Position numbers and translations under genes: made by a program. The notes under the pieces were generated by a model, which saw nothing but the letters and a program-made list of their open reading frames with translations, was not told where the DNA came from and ran no database searches. This document shows, in pieces, positions 29,057 through 36,954 of a DNA stretch of 62,946 nucleotides (within the stretch, counting starts at the first letter, position 1; every line of letters begins with the position of its first letter). This DNA comes from Chromatiales bacterium (ex Bugula neritina AB1) (GTDB lineage Bacteria > Pseudomonadota > Gammaproteobacteria > Granulosicoccales > Granulosicoccaceae): the NCBI GenBank assembly GCA_001730015.1, contig MDLA01000121.1, positions 1 to 62,946 on the forward strand, read 5' to 3'.

Positions 29057-29098
29057 TATAGTGTTGCTATTGGATTATCTTCGGTAAAAACCCCACTT

Positions 29099-30202
29099 AT
29101 GATTCGAATCGTTTGGAAGATGTTTAAAATTCTGTTGCTGCTGCTCCTGTTACTGGCGGCGGGGATAGCAGGGTTCGTTTTATTCGCACCAGTGCTGGGC
29201 GGCTCACCTGACAAGCAAAGTAGTGTTTTGATTGAGCGTTCGTCAAATCACGATGGCGATAAGTTTGTGAATAAAATCCCGACGTCGGTAAGTACGCCTG
29301 ACCCCGTAGCGCCAATCGGTGTATGGGGCATGATTTCACCGCCTCCAGGAAAAAACCCTGCTGCTCCACTGCCGTCAAGGCAATTTAACAAGGCCATTTT
29401 TGGCGATGGAGATTTTGTCTGGCTTGGGCACTCTACAATTCTGTTGAAAACAGATGGATTGACTGTCATGACGGATCCGGTTTTTTACAATGCGTCGCCG
29501 ATTCCTTTTACGATCACTCCATTTCCATTGCAGCAAACCACCACCATTGAGCAACTGCCCGCGATAGATGTGGTGACGATATCGCATGATCACTATGATC
29601 ATCTCGATTACAAAGCCATTCTTGAGCTCGACGCGAGGGTAGGGCGTTATCTGGTGCCGTTGGGCGTTAAAGCGCACTTGCAAAAGTGGGGTGTGGCCGA
29701 TGACAAGATAACCGAGATGGACTGGTACGACAAAATAGATCACCAGTCGCTAACGTTCACGATGGCTCCGTCGCGTCACTTCAGTGGTCGCAGTTTCAAA
29801 CGTGCCACAACTTTGTGGGGCTCATGGATTATTAAATCAAAATCACTCACCGTTTATTTCAGTGGCGACAGTGGCTATTTTGATGAATTTAGGAATATCG
29901 GTGAGCGTTTTGGCCCATTCGATCTGGCGTTCGTTGAAAACGGTGCATACAACTTGAACTGGTCGCAAATACATATGATGCCTGAAGAGTCTGTACAAGC
30001 AGCAATTGACCTTAAAGCGAAGGTGTTCTTTCCGATTCACTGGGGTAAGTATGATTTGTCTTCTCACAGCTGGACAGAACCCGTCACGCGTGCAAAGGCA
30101 GCCGCTATGGAACGCGGGGTGGCACTTGCCTCACCGCTGATTGGCGAAGTGTTTACACCAACGAGCTACCCGGTGAGCGACTGGTGGCTTGATGTGCGAT
30201 AA
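29099..30202 (+). CDS. Membrane-anchored MBL-fold metallo-hydrolase (NAPE-PLD/UlaG-like)
   Basis: Product of 367 residues. The N-terminal segment ILLLLLLLAAGIAGFVLF is a membrane anchor or uncleaved signal. The metallo-beta-lactamase metal motif HxHxDH reads SHDHYDHLD, with further ligands in APSRHFSGR, SGDSGYFDEF and FFPIHWGKYDLSSHSW. The preceding FVWLGHSTILLKTDGLTVMTDPVF is typical of the NAPE-hydrolysing phospholipase D / UlaG-like branch. It probably acts on a lipid or phosphodiester substrate facing the periplasm, but the substrate is unknown. It starts 43 bases after the family A element, so its promoter may overlap that insertion. Confidence 0.88.
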   Translation: MIRIVWKMFKILLLLLLLLAAGIAGFVLFAPVLGGSPDKQSSVLIERSSNHDGDKFVNKIPTSVSTPDPVAPIGVWGMISPPPGKNPAAPLPSRQFNKAIFGDGDFVWLGHSTILLKTDGLTVMTDPVFYNASPIPFTITPFPLQQTTTIEQLPAIDVVTISHDHYDHLDYKAILELDARVGRYLVPLGVKAHLQKWGVADDKITEMDWYDKIDHQSLTFTMAPSRHFSGRSFKRATTLWGSWIIKSKSLTVYFSGDSGYFDEFRNIGERFGPFDLAFVENGAYNLNWSQIHMMPEESVQAAIDLKAKVFFPIHWGKYDLSSHSWTEPVTRAKAAAMERGVALASPLIGEVFTPTSYPVSDWWLDVR

Positions 30203-30269
30203 TTTCAACGTCAGTCTCTGTGGCTTATACGGTGCACGAGGCCATCAGAAACTACGTGGATATAAATAA

Positions 30270-30878
30270 ATGGCAACCTTTATAGCCGGTTTTTCTTTGG
30301 GATTGTCGCTTATTCTGGCTATTGGATCTCAGAATGCGTTTGTATTAAAGCAAGGCCTGAAAAATCAGTATGTGTTTGTCGTTTGTGCTGTTTGCGCGCT
30401 GTCTGATGCGTTCCTGATTGCGTTTGGTGTGGCAGGCTTTGGTGCAATCGTTAAGCAATTTCCGGAAATTGAAATAGCAGCCAGATATGGTGGGGCATTA
30501 TTTCTGGTTGCCTACGCTTTATTAAGTTTTAAATCGGCGTTTATGACAAATCATGCGCTGGATGCAAATGTTGAATCCAAAGGCTCCATGATTAAAGTTG
30601 TGCTCACGTGCCTGGCGTTTACCTGGTTAAACCCTCACGTCTATCTGGATACATTTGTGCTTTTAGGCTCCATTTCAACGCAATATCACCCGAACCAGAC
30701 GATGTTCGCGATAGGGGCAATGACAGCATCTTTAGTTTTTTTCTTTTCTCTGGGGTACGGGGCAAGGTTGCTGGCGCCGTTATTCAAGAACCCTAAGGCA
30801 TGGAAGTTCCTCGAGATCTTTGTCGGTGTGGTTATGGTGACGATCGCGATATCTTTGGTTGTAGGAACCGGCACGTAA
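30270..30878 (+). CDS. LysE/ArgO-family amino-acid exporter
   Basis: Product of 202 residues with about six membrane helices. The LysE-family signature is visible as FSLGLSLILAIGSQNAFVLKQGL near the N-terminus, and the central conserved FTWLNPHVYLDTFVLLG is typical of the ArgO/LysE branch that exports basic amino acids. Start ATG 30270 with GTGGA about 8 bases upstream. No LysG/ArgP-type regulator sits beside it. It is 67 bases after the MBL gene and converges with the desaturase across a 65-bp gap that shows no clear terminator. Confidence 0.88.
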   Translation: MATFIAGFSLGLSLILAIGSQNAFVLKQGLKNQYVFVVCAVCALSDAFLIAFGVAGFGAIVKQFPEIEIAARYGGALFLVAYALLSFKSAFMTNHALDANVESKGSMIKVVLTCLAFTWLNPHVYLDTFVLLGSISTQYHPNQTMFAIGAMTASLVFFFSLGYGARLLAPLFKNPKAWKFLEIFVGVVMVTIAISLVVGTGT

Positions 30879-30943
30879 GAACAGGTCGTTTAAAAGTGGT
30901 TTTAATTGATGGTTTCAACCCTTGCGCGACGGTCACACAAACT

Positions 30944-31921
30944 CTACTGATTCTTTATCTTGAGGTTTAGTCTATGGCTTTGGAAACCGCGTGAATTACC
31001 AGGCGTCAGTTTTACCAGGCCCTCGCGGTGGGGTTCGCTGTCAGGTTCCCTGATATCCGTCGCCAGACCCAGATGCGCTAGAACTCTAATTACCAGATAG
31101 CCGGTGTCCAGCTGACCGGTCTCTACGCCGAGTCTGGCCGAATGTGGGAATGCGTGGTGATTTCCATGCCAGCTTTCACCGAACGTTAAAAACGCAAGCC
31201 GGGGCAGGTTATAGCCTTGTACCGGCAAGCCGCTGACAATCCATGCCTGCTCACCGCGTTTATGTGCAATGTGGCCGACCGCCCAGTGACCGATTAGTGA
31301 AACAGCAATTCGAAGGCAGATTGCCCAGCTAACCCAGCCCCATCCACCGAGAGCATACAATGCAATTGCGGGAGGAATTTGCTGCGCCTTCCATGTTGCT
31401 TCAAGAAACCGGTAGAACCTGTCGTTTTGAATAGATGGCTCCATGACAAAATCAGGCGGGTTGCGCAAACGAAAGCTGCAGCATAGTTGCCAGTAGGCAT
31501 CCAGAAAAAATCCGGCGTCGTGCGAGGGATGGGGCGGGCATGTGATCTGACGCTGATGCCAGTCACGCATATCGTGTGCCTTTATCATACCCATCGGACC
31601 CGCCATGCCGACAAGCGTACCGAGATAGACCAGTATGTGCTCCAACCACAATGGAGAGCGGAAAGATCGGTGGATCAATAATCGATGCATGCCAACCGAG
31701 TGTCCGGCACACAATGTGACAGCCGAGAGCATAAGAAATACTGCAAATGCCGACCAGGAGGCATAATACACCAGGCCAGCGATACCGCCGACGACCATAC
31801 TCAGGAGCCAGAATGCTTTTGCGGGTTCAAATACTATTCGACCATCGGTGGCGTGAGTGCTCGGATTAGGGGAAACTCTGTCTGTGCCAATAAGTTTCAC
31901 GAACATTGCATTAAACTCCAT
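30944..31921 (-). CDS. Membrane fatty-acid (acyl-CoA) desaturase
   Basis: Product of 325 residues. Membrane di-iron desaturase signs are the first box HRLLIHRSF (HxxxxH), a second region HDMRDWHQR followed by HPSHD, and the third box HGNHHAFP (HxxHH). Box 2 is not the usual HRxHH but matches a desaturase clade with HDxRDW. Four hydrophobic segments are present. These enzymes introduce a double bond into acyl chains with O2 and an electron donor, altering membrane fluidity. It is divergent from an ArsR regulator across a 50-bp gap with inverted half-sites, so repression by that regulator is likely. An alternative ATG lies 15 bases inside. Confidence 0.87.
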   Translation of the reverse strand: MEFNAMFVKLIGTDRVSPNPSTHATDGRIVFEPAKAFWLLSMVVGGIAGLVYYASWSAFAVFLMLSAVTLCAGHSVGMHRLLIHRSFRSPLWLEHILVYLGTLVGMAGPMGMIKAHDMRDWHQRQITCPPHPSHDAGFFLDAYWQLCCSFRLRNPPDFVMEPSIQNDRFYRFLEATWKAQQIPPAIALYALGGWGWVSWAICLRIAVSLIGHWAVGHIAHKRGEQAWIVSGLPVQGYNLPRLAFLTFGESWHGNHHAFPHSARLGVETGQLDTGYLVIRVLAHLGLATDIREPDSEPHREGLVKLTPGNSRGFQSHRLNLKIKNQ

Positions 31922-31927
31922 AGTCTC

Positions 31928-31960
31928 GTTAAATAATTAGATAATTAACTAACAAGTTAA
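31928..31960. promoter_or_regulatory. Candidate ArsR-type operator between desaturase and regulator
   Basis: Three alternating half-sites GTTAA (31928-31932), TTAAC (31945-31949) and GTTAA (31956-31960) form overlapping inverted repeats in the 50-bp divergent gap. Position and symmetry fit a binding site for the adjacent ArsR-family protein. Not proven. Confidence 0.5.
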
Positions 31961-31971
31961 ATGTAAACCAA

Positions 31972-32295
31972 ATGTCAAATCCAGAAAAGGTTTTTGAGGC
32001 TCTGAGCTCGACTACTCGACGGAAAATACTGGCGTATTTATCCGAAACAGCGCTGACTGCGGGGGATATTGCGAAAAGATTTGATGTGTCATCTCCGGCG
32101 ATTTCCAAGCATCTGTCGATACTGGAGGCGTCCGGCCTCGTTTGGAAAAAACGCGAAGGGCAGTTTGTAAAGTACGGAATGGAGCGCGATAACTTATCGG
32201 GCACCCTGATGGCTTATCTGCAGGAGGTTTGTCCGGTCTCGCGAAACCTAAAATCAGAGAGTGCAGAGCTGGGTGATAAGAATAAATCCAGTTAG
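31972..32295 (+). CDS. ArsR-family winged-helix repressor
   Basis: Product of 107 residues beginning VFEALSSTTRRKILAYLSE with the recognition helix region FDVSSPAISKHLSILEASGLV and wing WKKREGQFVKYGM. This is a SdpR/ArsR-type fold. No CxC-type metal motif is visible (the only Cys is near the C-terminus, EVCPVS), so metal sensing is not supported. Divergent arrangement with the desaturase points to control of fatty-acid unsaturation; the inducer is unknown. No strong ribosome site precedes the ATG. Confidence 0.88.
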   Translation: MSNPEKVFEALSSTTRRKILAYLSETALTAGDIAKRFDVSSPAISKHLSILEASGLVWKKREGQFVKYGMERDNLSGTLMAYLQEVCPVSRNLKSESAELGDKNKSS

Positions 32296-32341
32296 CCAGT
32301 CTCGTAACACGGGCGGTGTTCGAAAGGTACGCGACGATGTA

Positions 32342-32459
32342 CTAGCCCGCATTATTCACGGATTGACGGAGCGAGATAAAAATTTACGGTGAAAACCCTT
32401 GCCGTGAATAGATCAGGTCTACGCGATATCCTCGCCACCCCATGATAAATGCGGGCTAG
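32342..32459. mobile_element. Miniature inverted-repeat element, family B, copy 2 (118 bp)
   Basis: Begins CTAGCCCGCATTATTCACGG and ends with the inverted ATAAATGCGGGCTAG. Shares GGATTGACGGA and CTACGCGATATCCTCGCCA with copy 1 (25719-25924). Non-coding, consistent with a MITE. It sits ~190 bases before the metallophosphoesterase-CHAT trio. Confidence 0.75.
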
Positions 32460-32646
32460 AGCGGCGAATTATTAATGTGGGCATCCCACTTACATTAACT
32501 TAAGTTATTTTACAGCCATTTTCGATGCGGTATGCTGTTGGCGCGGCTAGCTTGAGAATCGGGCGCGTCCGGGCGGCAGCTTTTTGCGCTAAACCGGTTC
32601 TCTCGAAAAACTGAAAGTACAAAGGGAAGAATAAGGACAAAACATA

Positions 32647-34176
32647 ATGCATAAATTCGATGATCTCTATGCAATCTCGGATACCCACTTTGGTGGCGTA
32701 TGGGAAGGAGCCAGTAATTTTCAGGTATTTGACAATGGCGTGCGTCTGGCCGCTTTTATAAAGCACATTACAACAAAAAACAGTAAGCGCGATATTGCGC
32801 TGGTCATTAATGGCGACATGATCGATTCGCTCGCGGAACCGGATGTATCCGGTTATGTTGCGCTCGATGAAAGATCAGCCATTGCGATGATGAATCGCCT
32901 GTATGACGACCCCGCGTTCAGTCCGGTCTGGGACGCGCTTGGCGAGTTCATTAAAACGGCTCGCCATCACCTCATTTTGCTGCTCGGCAACCACGATCTG
33001 GAACTCGCTTTACCTGTGGTTGAGCATTCGCTGAGAAAGAAGCTGGCCGGCAGCGACAGCAGAGCTCAGGCGCGCATGCATTTTTGTACGCATGGTACCG
33101 GCTACAAATGTGCCGTAGGTGATGCGCTGGTGTATTGCACACACGGCAATGAGTTCGATGACTGGAACTGGGTCGATCAGAACAAACTCAGTCAGCTCGC
33201 GAATGCGATGTCGTCCGGTCGCTACGTTGATCCTGATGAATGGAAACCAAACACCGGAACCCGGCTGGTTGTCGATGTCATGAACACGGTGAAACATCAG
33301 TATCCGTTTGTCGATTTGTTAAAGCCCGAGAAAGCAGCAGTGGCTGCTGTGCTGCTGGCACTGGATAATGATCTTCTCAGCAAAATTGATCTGGGCGACG
33401 CATTGCCGATATTCTGGGATAAGGCGAAAAGCGCTGTAATTACCCGTCGAGTGCTGAGTATAGAAGATGTAGAGCCCACTGATATAGAAGCCACCGCTGC
33501 TGATGTTACTGACATTCTAGGCTCGAACATGAAAGCTCTGGTAAGCAGACAGCCTTCCGGCGGGAATTTGCTCGCAGACGCGATCGATGCGCTGGACTAT
33601 GACGAAGATCTGACTACCGGTCCATCAGAAAACCCGGAGGTTCTGGGCGTTGGCGATATCATTGCCGGCAAACTCGGGCTGGTCGAAAAGCACGAAGCAC
33701 TGCGCAATGCGTTACTGGACTGGACTGCCGACGAAAACGGCTTCGACCCGTCAAACAGCAAAGACAATCAGTTCAATGCGCTGCAGGGTAAAGTAGGCAA
33801 AGAGATCGACTTCGTGATAACAGGCCATACCCATCTGTGTAAATCGCTGTCGATGGCAAGCGGTGCGCATTACTTCAATACCGGCACCTGGATTCGCCTG
33901 CTTAAATTCACGGGCACCTCGCTTTACAACAAAGAGCGTTTCAAAAAAGAAATATGGCCGGCGCTGCTCAGTGGCCGCATGAGCGATTTAGATAGTCTTG
34001 AAATCGCATCTAAAGATGGTGACGATGTGCCACTTCGATTCGATCGAACCAACGCCGCTCATATCTATAGTAAAGATAAAAAAACGTTCGGATGCCTGTA
34101 TCGCGTTGAAGATGCCAATGGCGGAAAGGTAAAGCTGGATCTGGAAGAAGACACGGCAATAGTGGAGAGCCGCTGA
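32647..34176 (+). CDS. Calcineurin-like metallophosphoesterase, conflict-module partner
   Basis: Product of 509 residues with all canonical metallophosphoesterase motifs: DxH as SDTHFGG (D12, H14), GD in NGDMID (D57), GNHD (115-118), a histidine at H166 in CTHGNEFD, and GHTH (393-396). A ~200-residue helical insert separates the fourth and fifth motifs. The predicted activity is two-metal hydrolysis of a phosphomonoester, phosphodiester or nucleotide, in the cytoplasm (no signal peptide). A good AAGGAC ribosome site precedes the ATG. The CHAT gene starts one base after its stop, so the pair is co-translated. The upstream gap contains a GTGGG-CAT-CCCAC inverted repeat (32477-32489). Substrate unknown. 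Confidence 0.88.
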   Translation: MHKFDDLYAISDTHFGGVWEGASNFQVFDNGVRLAAFIKHITTKNSKRDIALVINGDMIDSLAEPDVSGYVALDERSAIAMMNRLYDDPAFSPVWDALGEFIKTARHHLILLLGNHDLELALPVVEHSLRKKLAGSDSRAQARMHFCTHGTGYKCAVGDALVYCTHGNEFDDWNWVDQNKLSQLANAMSSGRYVDPDEWKPNTGTRLVVDVMNTVKHQYPFVDLLKPEKAAVAAVLLALDNDLLSKIDLGDALPIFWDKAKSAVITRRVLSIEDVEPTDIEATAADVTDILGSNMKALVSRQPSGGNLLADAIDALDYDEDLTTGPSENPEVLGVGDIIAGKLGLVEKHEALRNALLDWTADENGFDPSNSKDNQFNALQGKVGKEIDFVITGHTHLCKSLSMASGAHYFNTGTWIRLLKFTGTSLYNKERFKKEIWPALLSGRMSDLDSLEIASKDGDDVPLRFDRTNAAHIYSKDKKTFGCLYRVEDANGGKVKLDLEEDTAIVESR

Positions 34177-34177
34177 A

Positions 34178-36301
34178 ATGTCACACTTTGACCAGATCAA
34201 ACTCGAGATCGTCCGTCCCGGCCCCTCAAACAATCAGCTGTTGTCGCCGCTGACGCAGTACCTGGCGCTCTGCGGAGAGAGCGCCCCGACAACCTTTTCA
34301 ATTGACCTGGAGCATCATGAGTTATTAAACAAGCTCACGCGCTTGCGATATTACGCCGGTAACAATTCAGCCGGTGGCGTTGCAGCTATACCTGACTCTA
34401 TCCGGGAGTCGACTATCTCGGAACTGGGCAAGGACATGGCGCGAATACTGGATCGCTTGAAACCATTGCTGGTCGAGCAGTGGAGAGTGCTAGGCGCGTC
34501 CGAGACACGCCAGTCCCGCAACCACGATCAGCAACAGGCTGAAAAAATGTACGCACATGTGAGGCTCGTGGCCAGTGGTTCGGAACTATCTATACTGCCG
34601 TTTGAGCTGGCCATGGCGCCGGCTGCATCGCCCGGTGAAGGTCGCGAGTGGCTGCTGGATTCAAGATTACCGCTGGTGCTTACCCGGGAAGTCAGGCGGT
34701 CGGTAGCTCTTGCAGAATCCTGGAACCTTAACAACAAACCCAGGGTGCTTGTTATTATTGCAGAGCCCGGTGGTTCCGACGTTCCGAAAAGTGAGCATGT
34801 AAAAGCAATTACCCGTGCCATTCGCCATTGGGTACCGTGGCCGGACAATGAAATAGAACTGACCGACAATCGAGAGCTAAAAGAAAAGCGACTCAGCTTA
34901 TTTGAAGACAGAATACATATTCTCCGGCAGGCCAGTATCCAGGAGATTCAGTCCATGTGCATTGAACATGATTATACCCATGTTCATATTCTCGCACACG
35001 GTGATAAATATCAGCATTCTCTCGACGAACGTTTCGGTGTAGCCCTTTGTGACCAGAATGACCCGAGTAAAATCGATACCGTCAGTGGAGAGAGATTAGC
35101 CGCCGCACTGACCAGTCAGGGTAGAGGTGCTCGCCGCACCCCGATACCAAAATTTGTCTGTCTGGCCATTTGTGATTCGGGAAATACCGGTACTGTCTAC
35201 GCACCGGGCGGCAGTATTGCGCACGATATTCATCTGGCCGGTGTTCCGTGGGTTATCGCCTCACAGTTCCCGCTGACTAAATCGGGCTCAGTCTATATGA
35301 CCAAAACATTGTATGAGGGTATTTTTCGTGGTGATGATCCGCGCGTGGTGCTGCATGATATCCGGCGTGATCTCATGATCAATACAAGCCGCAATCATGA
35401 CTGGGCAAGTATAATAGCCTATGCCAGTTTTAATCGTACCTTTGATAGCGAAGTTCACGATTCCTACCAGTTTCAATCACGCGGTCGAATAGAAACTTCA
35501 CTCAGGCGAATTGACAATCTGGAATTGGCACCGGAAAAGGTTGTTAAAAATGAAGATGCGGCTGCGAAGATACGTGATCAGGCCTTCGCTGAAGCAGAGA
35601 AAACCTTAAGTGAGTGGTCTAAGCGTTTGCCGCATCAAAGTGACAGCAGCATGGAGGCCAGAATACGTCGCTGTGAATACCATGGAATGTGCGGTTCAAA
35701 GTGCAAACGCGAGGCGCTAATGAAACTAGCGCACCTTGGGCTTATCGAAAATATAAAATCACGAACGAAAAACGCAACGCGGCTGAGGAAGGAAGCTAGA
35801 AATCTGTTAAACCAGGCGTTGCAACACTACCGGGATGGAATTGATGAGCGTGCCTATGAGGGAAGTAAGTTTCATTGGGTTGCGACACAGGCTTTGAGTC
35901 TGCTCGCTATTCTGAAGGGTGGTGCTGATCCGTTGCTCTATAGTATGACACGGCAGCACGCAGAGCAGGATCTGAAAAGTGCCGCCGGCACGGACAAAGC
36001 CTGGGCGCACGGTACATTGGCTGAACTTGTATTGTTGAAGTCGTACCATGAGCAGACAGACACAGGGAAATCAACGCAAAAGTCGATTAATACCGCTACG
36101 GTAAATCCGAATGAGACTCGTTATCATTGCGCTGAAATGGTTGAGATATGCACAACTGACAAGTTCCCGATTGAATCAACGCTCCGGCAATTCAAGCGCT
36201 ATGCGGCATATGAAATCTGGAAGAATCCAATATGGGATGATGCGGTCACCGCGGCCATTGCTGAGCTGGAGGCAGGCTCCACCGAAACAAATGATGGTTA
36301 A
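34178..36301 (+). CDS. CHAT-domain caspase-like protease with helical C-terminal region
   Basis: Product of 707 residues. Residues ~115-440 match a CHAT (caspase HetF-associated with TPRs) domain: strand-rich PRVLVIIAEPG, the catalytic histidine in HVHILAHGD (H274), and the catalytic cysteine in FVCLAICDSGN (C332), then GSIAHDIHLAGVPWVIASQFPL, which is characteristic. Residues ~450-700 are helical and TPR-like, with a Cys cluster (RRCEYHGMCGSKCKRE). CHAT proteases act in prokaryotic caspase-like signalling and in antiphage systems such as gasdermin or Craspase loci. Here neither gasdermin nor Cas genes are present. Tight coupling to a metallophosphoesterase suggests a toxic protease controlled by, or cooperating with, a phosphoesterase. 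That role is inferred. Confidence 0.88.
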   Translation: MSHFDQIKLEIVRPGPSNNQLLSPLTQYLALCGESAPTTFSIDLEHHELLNKLTRLRYYAGNNSAGGVAAIPDSIRESTISELGKDMARILDRLKPLLVEQWRVLGASETRQSRNHDQQQAEKMYAHVRLVASGSELSILPFELAMAPAASPGEGREWLLDSRLPLVLTREVRRSVALAESWNLNNKPRVLVIIAEPGGSDVPKSEHVKAITRAIRHWVPWPDNEIELTDNRELKEKRLSLFEDRIHILRQASIQEIQSMCIEHDYTHVHILAHGDKYQHSLDERFGVALCDQNDPSKIDTVSGERLAAALTSQGRGARRTPIPKFVCLAICDSGNTGTVYAPGGSIAHDIHLAGVPWVIASQFPLTKSGSVYMTKTLYEGIFRGDDPRVVLHDIRRDLMINTSRNHDWASIIAYASFNRTFDSEVHDSYQFQSRGRIETSLRRIDNLELAPEKVVKNEDAAAKIRDQAFAEAEKTLSEWSKRLPHQSDSSMEARIRRCEYHGMCGSKCKREALMKLAHLGLIENIKSRTKNATRLRKEARNLLNQALQHYRDGIDERAYEGSKFHWVATQALSLLAILKGGADPLLYSMTRQHAEQDLKSAAGTDKAWAHGTLAELVLLKSYHEQTDTGKSTQKSINTATVNPNETRYHCAEMVEICTTDKFPIESTLRQFKRYAAYEIWKNPIWDDAVTAAIAELEAGSTETNDG

Positions 36302-36387
36302 ACTGGAACAGCGCTACTGGTTTCAATCTCACAACAATACATAATTGTGCGTTACCGGCGATGTAAAATACATTTATATAGAAATAT

Positions 36388-36416
36388 TTCACAGGCAATA
36401 ATAGTGTTGCTATAAC
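36388..36416 (+). promoter_or_regulatory. Candidate sigma-70 promoter for the small duplicated-domain gene
   Basis: TTCACA (36388-36393) and TATAAC (36411-36416) are separated by 17 bases, each close to the consensus (5 of 6). The gene start at 36451 lies ~28 bases after the expected transcription start. This gives the third gene its own promoter besides any read-through from the CHAT gene. Confidence 0.5.
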
Positions 36417-36450
36417 GTCGATACATAATAGAAAACTGGATAGCAAACAC

Positions 36451-36837
36451 ATGAAAAACCGGTACCGCAAACGTGAGGATAACTTAGTCACGGCAGTTCA
36501 ATTAGACTTGGACACCGCTGGTTTCAGTTACGAGAAGTGGGGAGGGCAGCAGCAGTGCAGACAGGGTGACTGGCTCGTTAATAACGCAGGCGAATGCTAC
36601 ACAATTAATTCAGCAAGCTTTGCCGATACCTATGTCAATGTTTCCCCCGGATGCTATCGCAAAGTTACCATGGTTTTGGCTGAAGTAGCAGCGACAGACG
36701 GGCAGGTTCGTACCCGCGAAGGGATCACAGAATACAAAGCAGGCGACTATATCGTGCACAATCGCGAAGATGGCAGCGATTCCTACGCCGTAGACAAAGA
36801 TCGCTTCGAACGCATGTATGTGATGGTCGATGAATAA
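36451..36837 (+). CDS. Small protein with two GDW/GDY-type repeats
   Basis: Product of 128 residues with an internal duplication. The first copy (~13-70) contains CRQGDWLVNNAGECYTI and FADTYV. The second (~75-128) contains YKAGDYIVHNREDGSDSYAV and FERMYV. The shared pattern is GD[WY][IL]VxN, an acidic turn, YxV/I and FxxxYV. It is highly charged with no signal or membrane helix. I do not recognise a named family with certainty; similar small modules seem to accompany sensor-type or conflict proteins. It follows the CHAT gene by 149 bases and has its own promoter candidate. It could be a ligand-binding or scaffolding partner of the CHAT-phosphoesterase pair. Confidence 0.7.
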   Translation: MKNRYRKREDNLVTAVQLDLDTAGFSYEKWGGQQQCRQGDWLVNNAGECYTINSASFADTYVNVSPGCYRKVTMVLAEVAATDGQVRTREGITEYKAGDYIVHNREDGSDSYAVDKDRFERMYVMVDE

Positions 36838-36900
36838 CCGGGGAGCATTAATTCTGTAAGCCAGACACATCGGGAGAATTTTTTCACCCGTGATCTTGAT

Positions 36901-36942
36901 TTAGTACGAATTCGTAATTATTGTAATACGAAATCGAACTAA
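36901..36942. promoter_or_regulatory. Long imperfect palindrome, likely MarR operator
   Basis: TTAGTACGAATTCGTA (36901-36916) is matched by the inverted arm TACGAAATCGAACTAA (36927-36942) with 14 of 16 positions paired across a 10-base spacer. The left arm includes the perfect 12-bp palindrome TACGAATTCGTA (36905-36916). It lies just before the nitroreductase-like gene, whose operon ends with a MarR regulator, so autoregulation is likely. Confidence 0.6.
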
Positions 36943-36954
36943 ATGAGATGAATC

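Noticed and set aside
32477..32489. GTGGG-CAT-CCCAC inverted repeat as a regulator site for the phosphoesterase/CHAT pair
   Set aside because: Too short to be distinguished from chance without conservation data and no regulator gene lies nearby; mentioned only in the gene entry.
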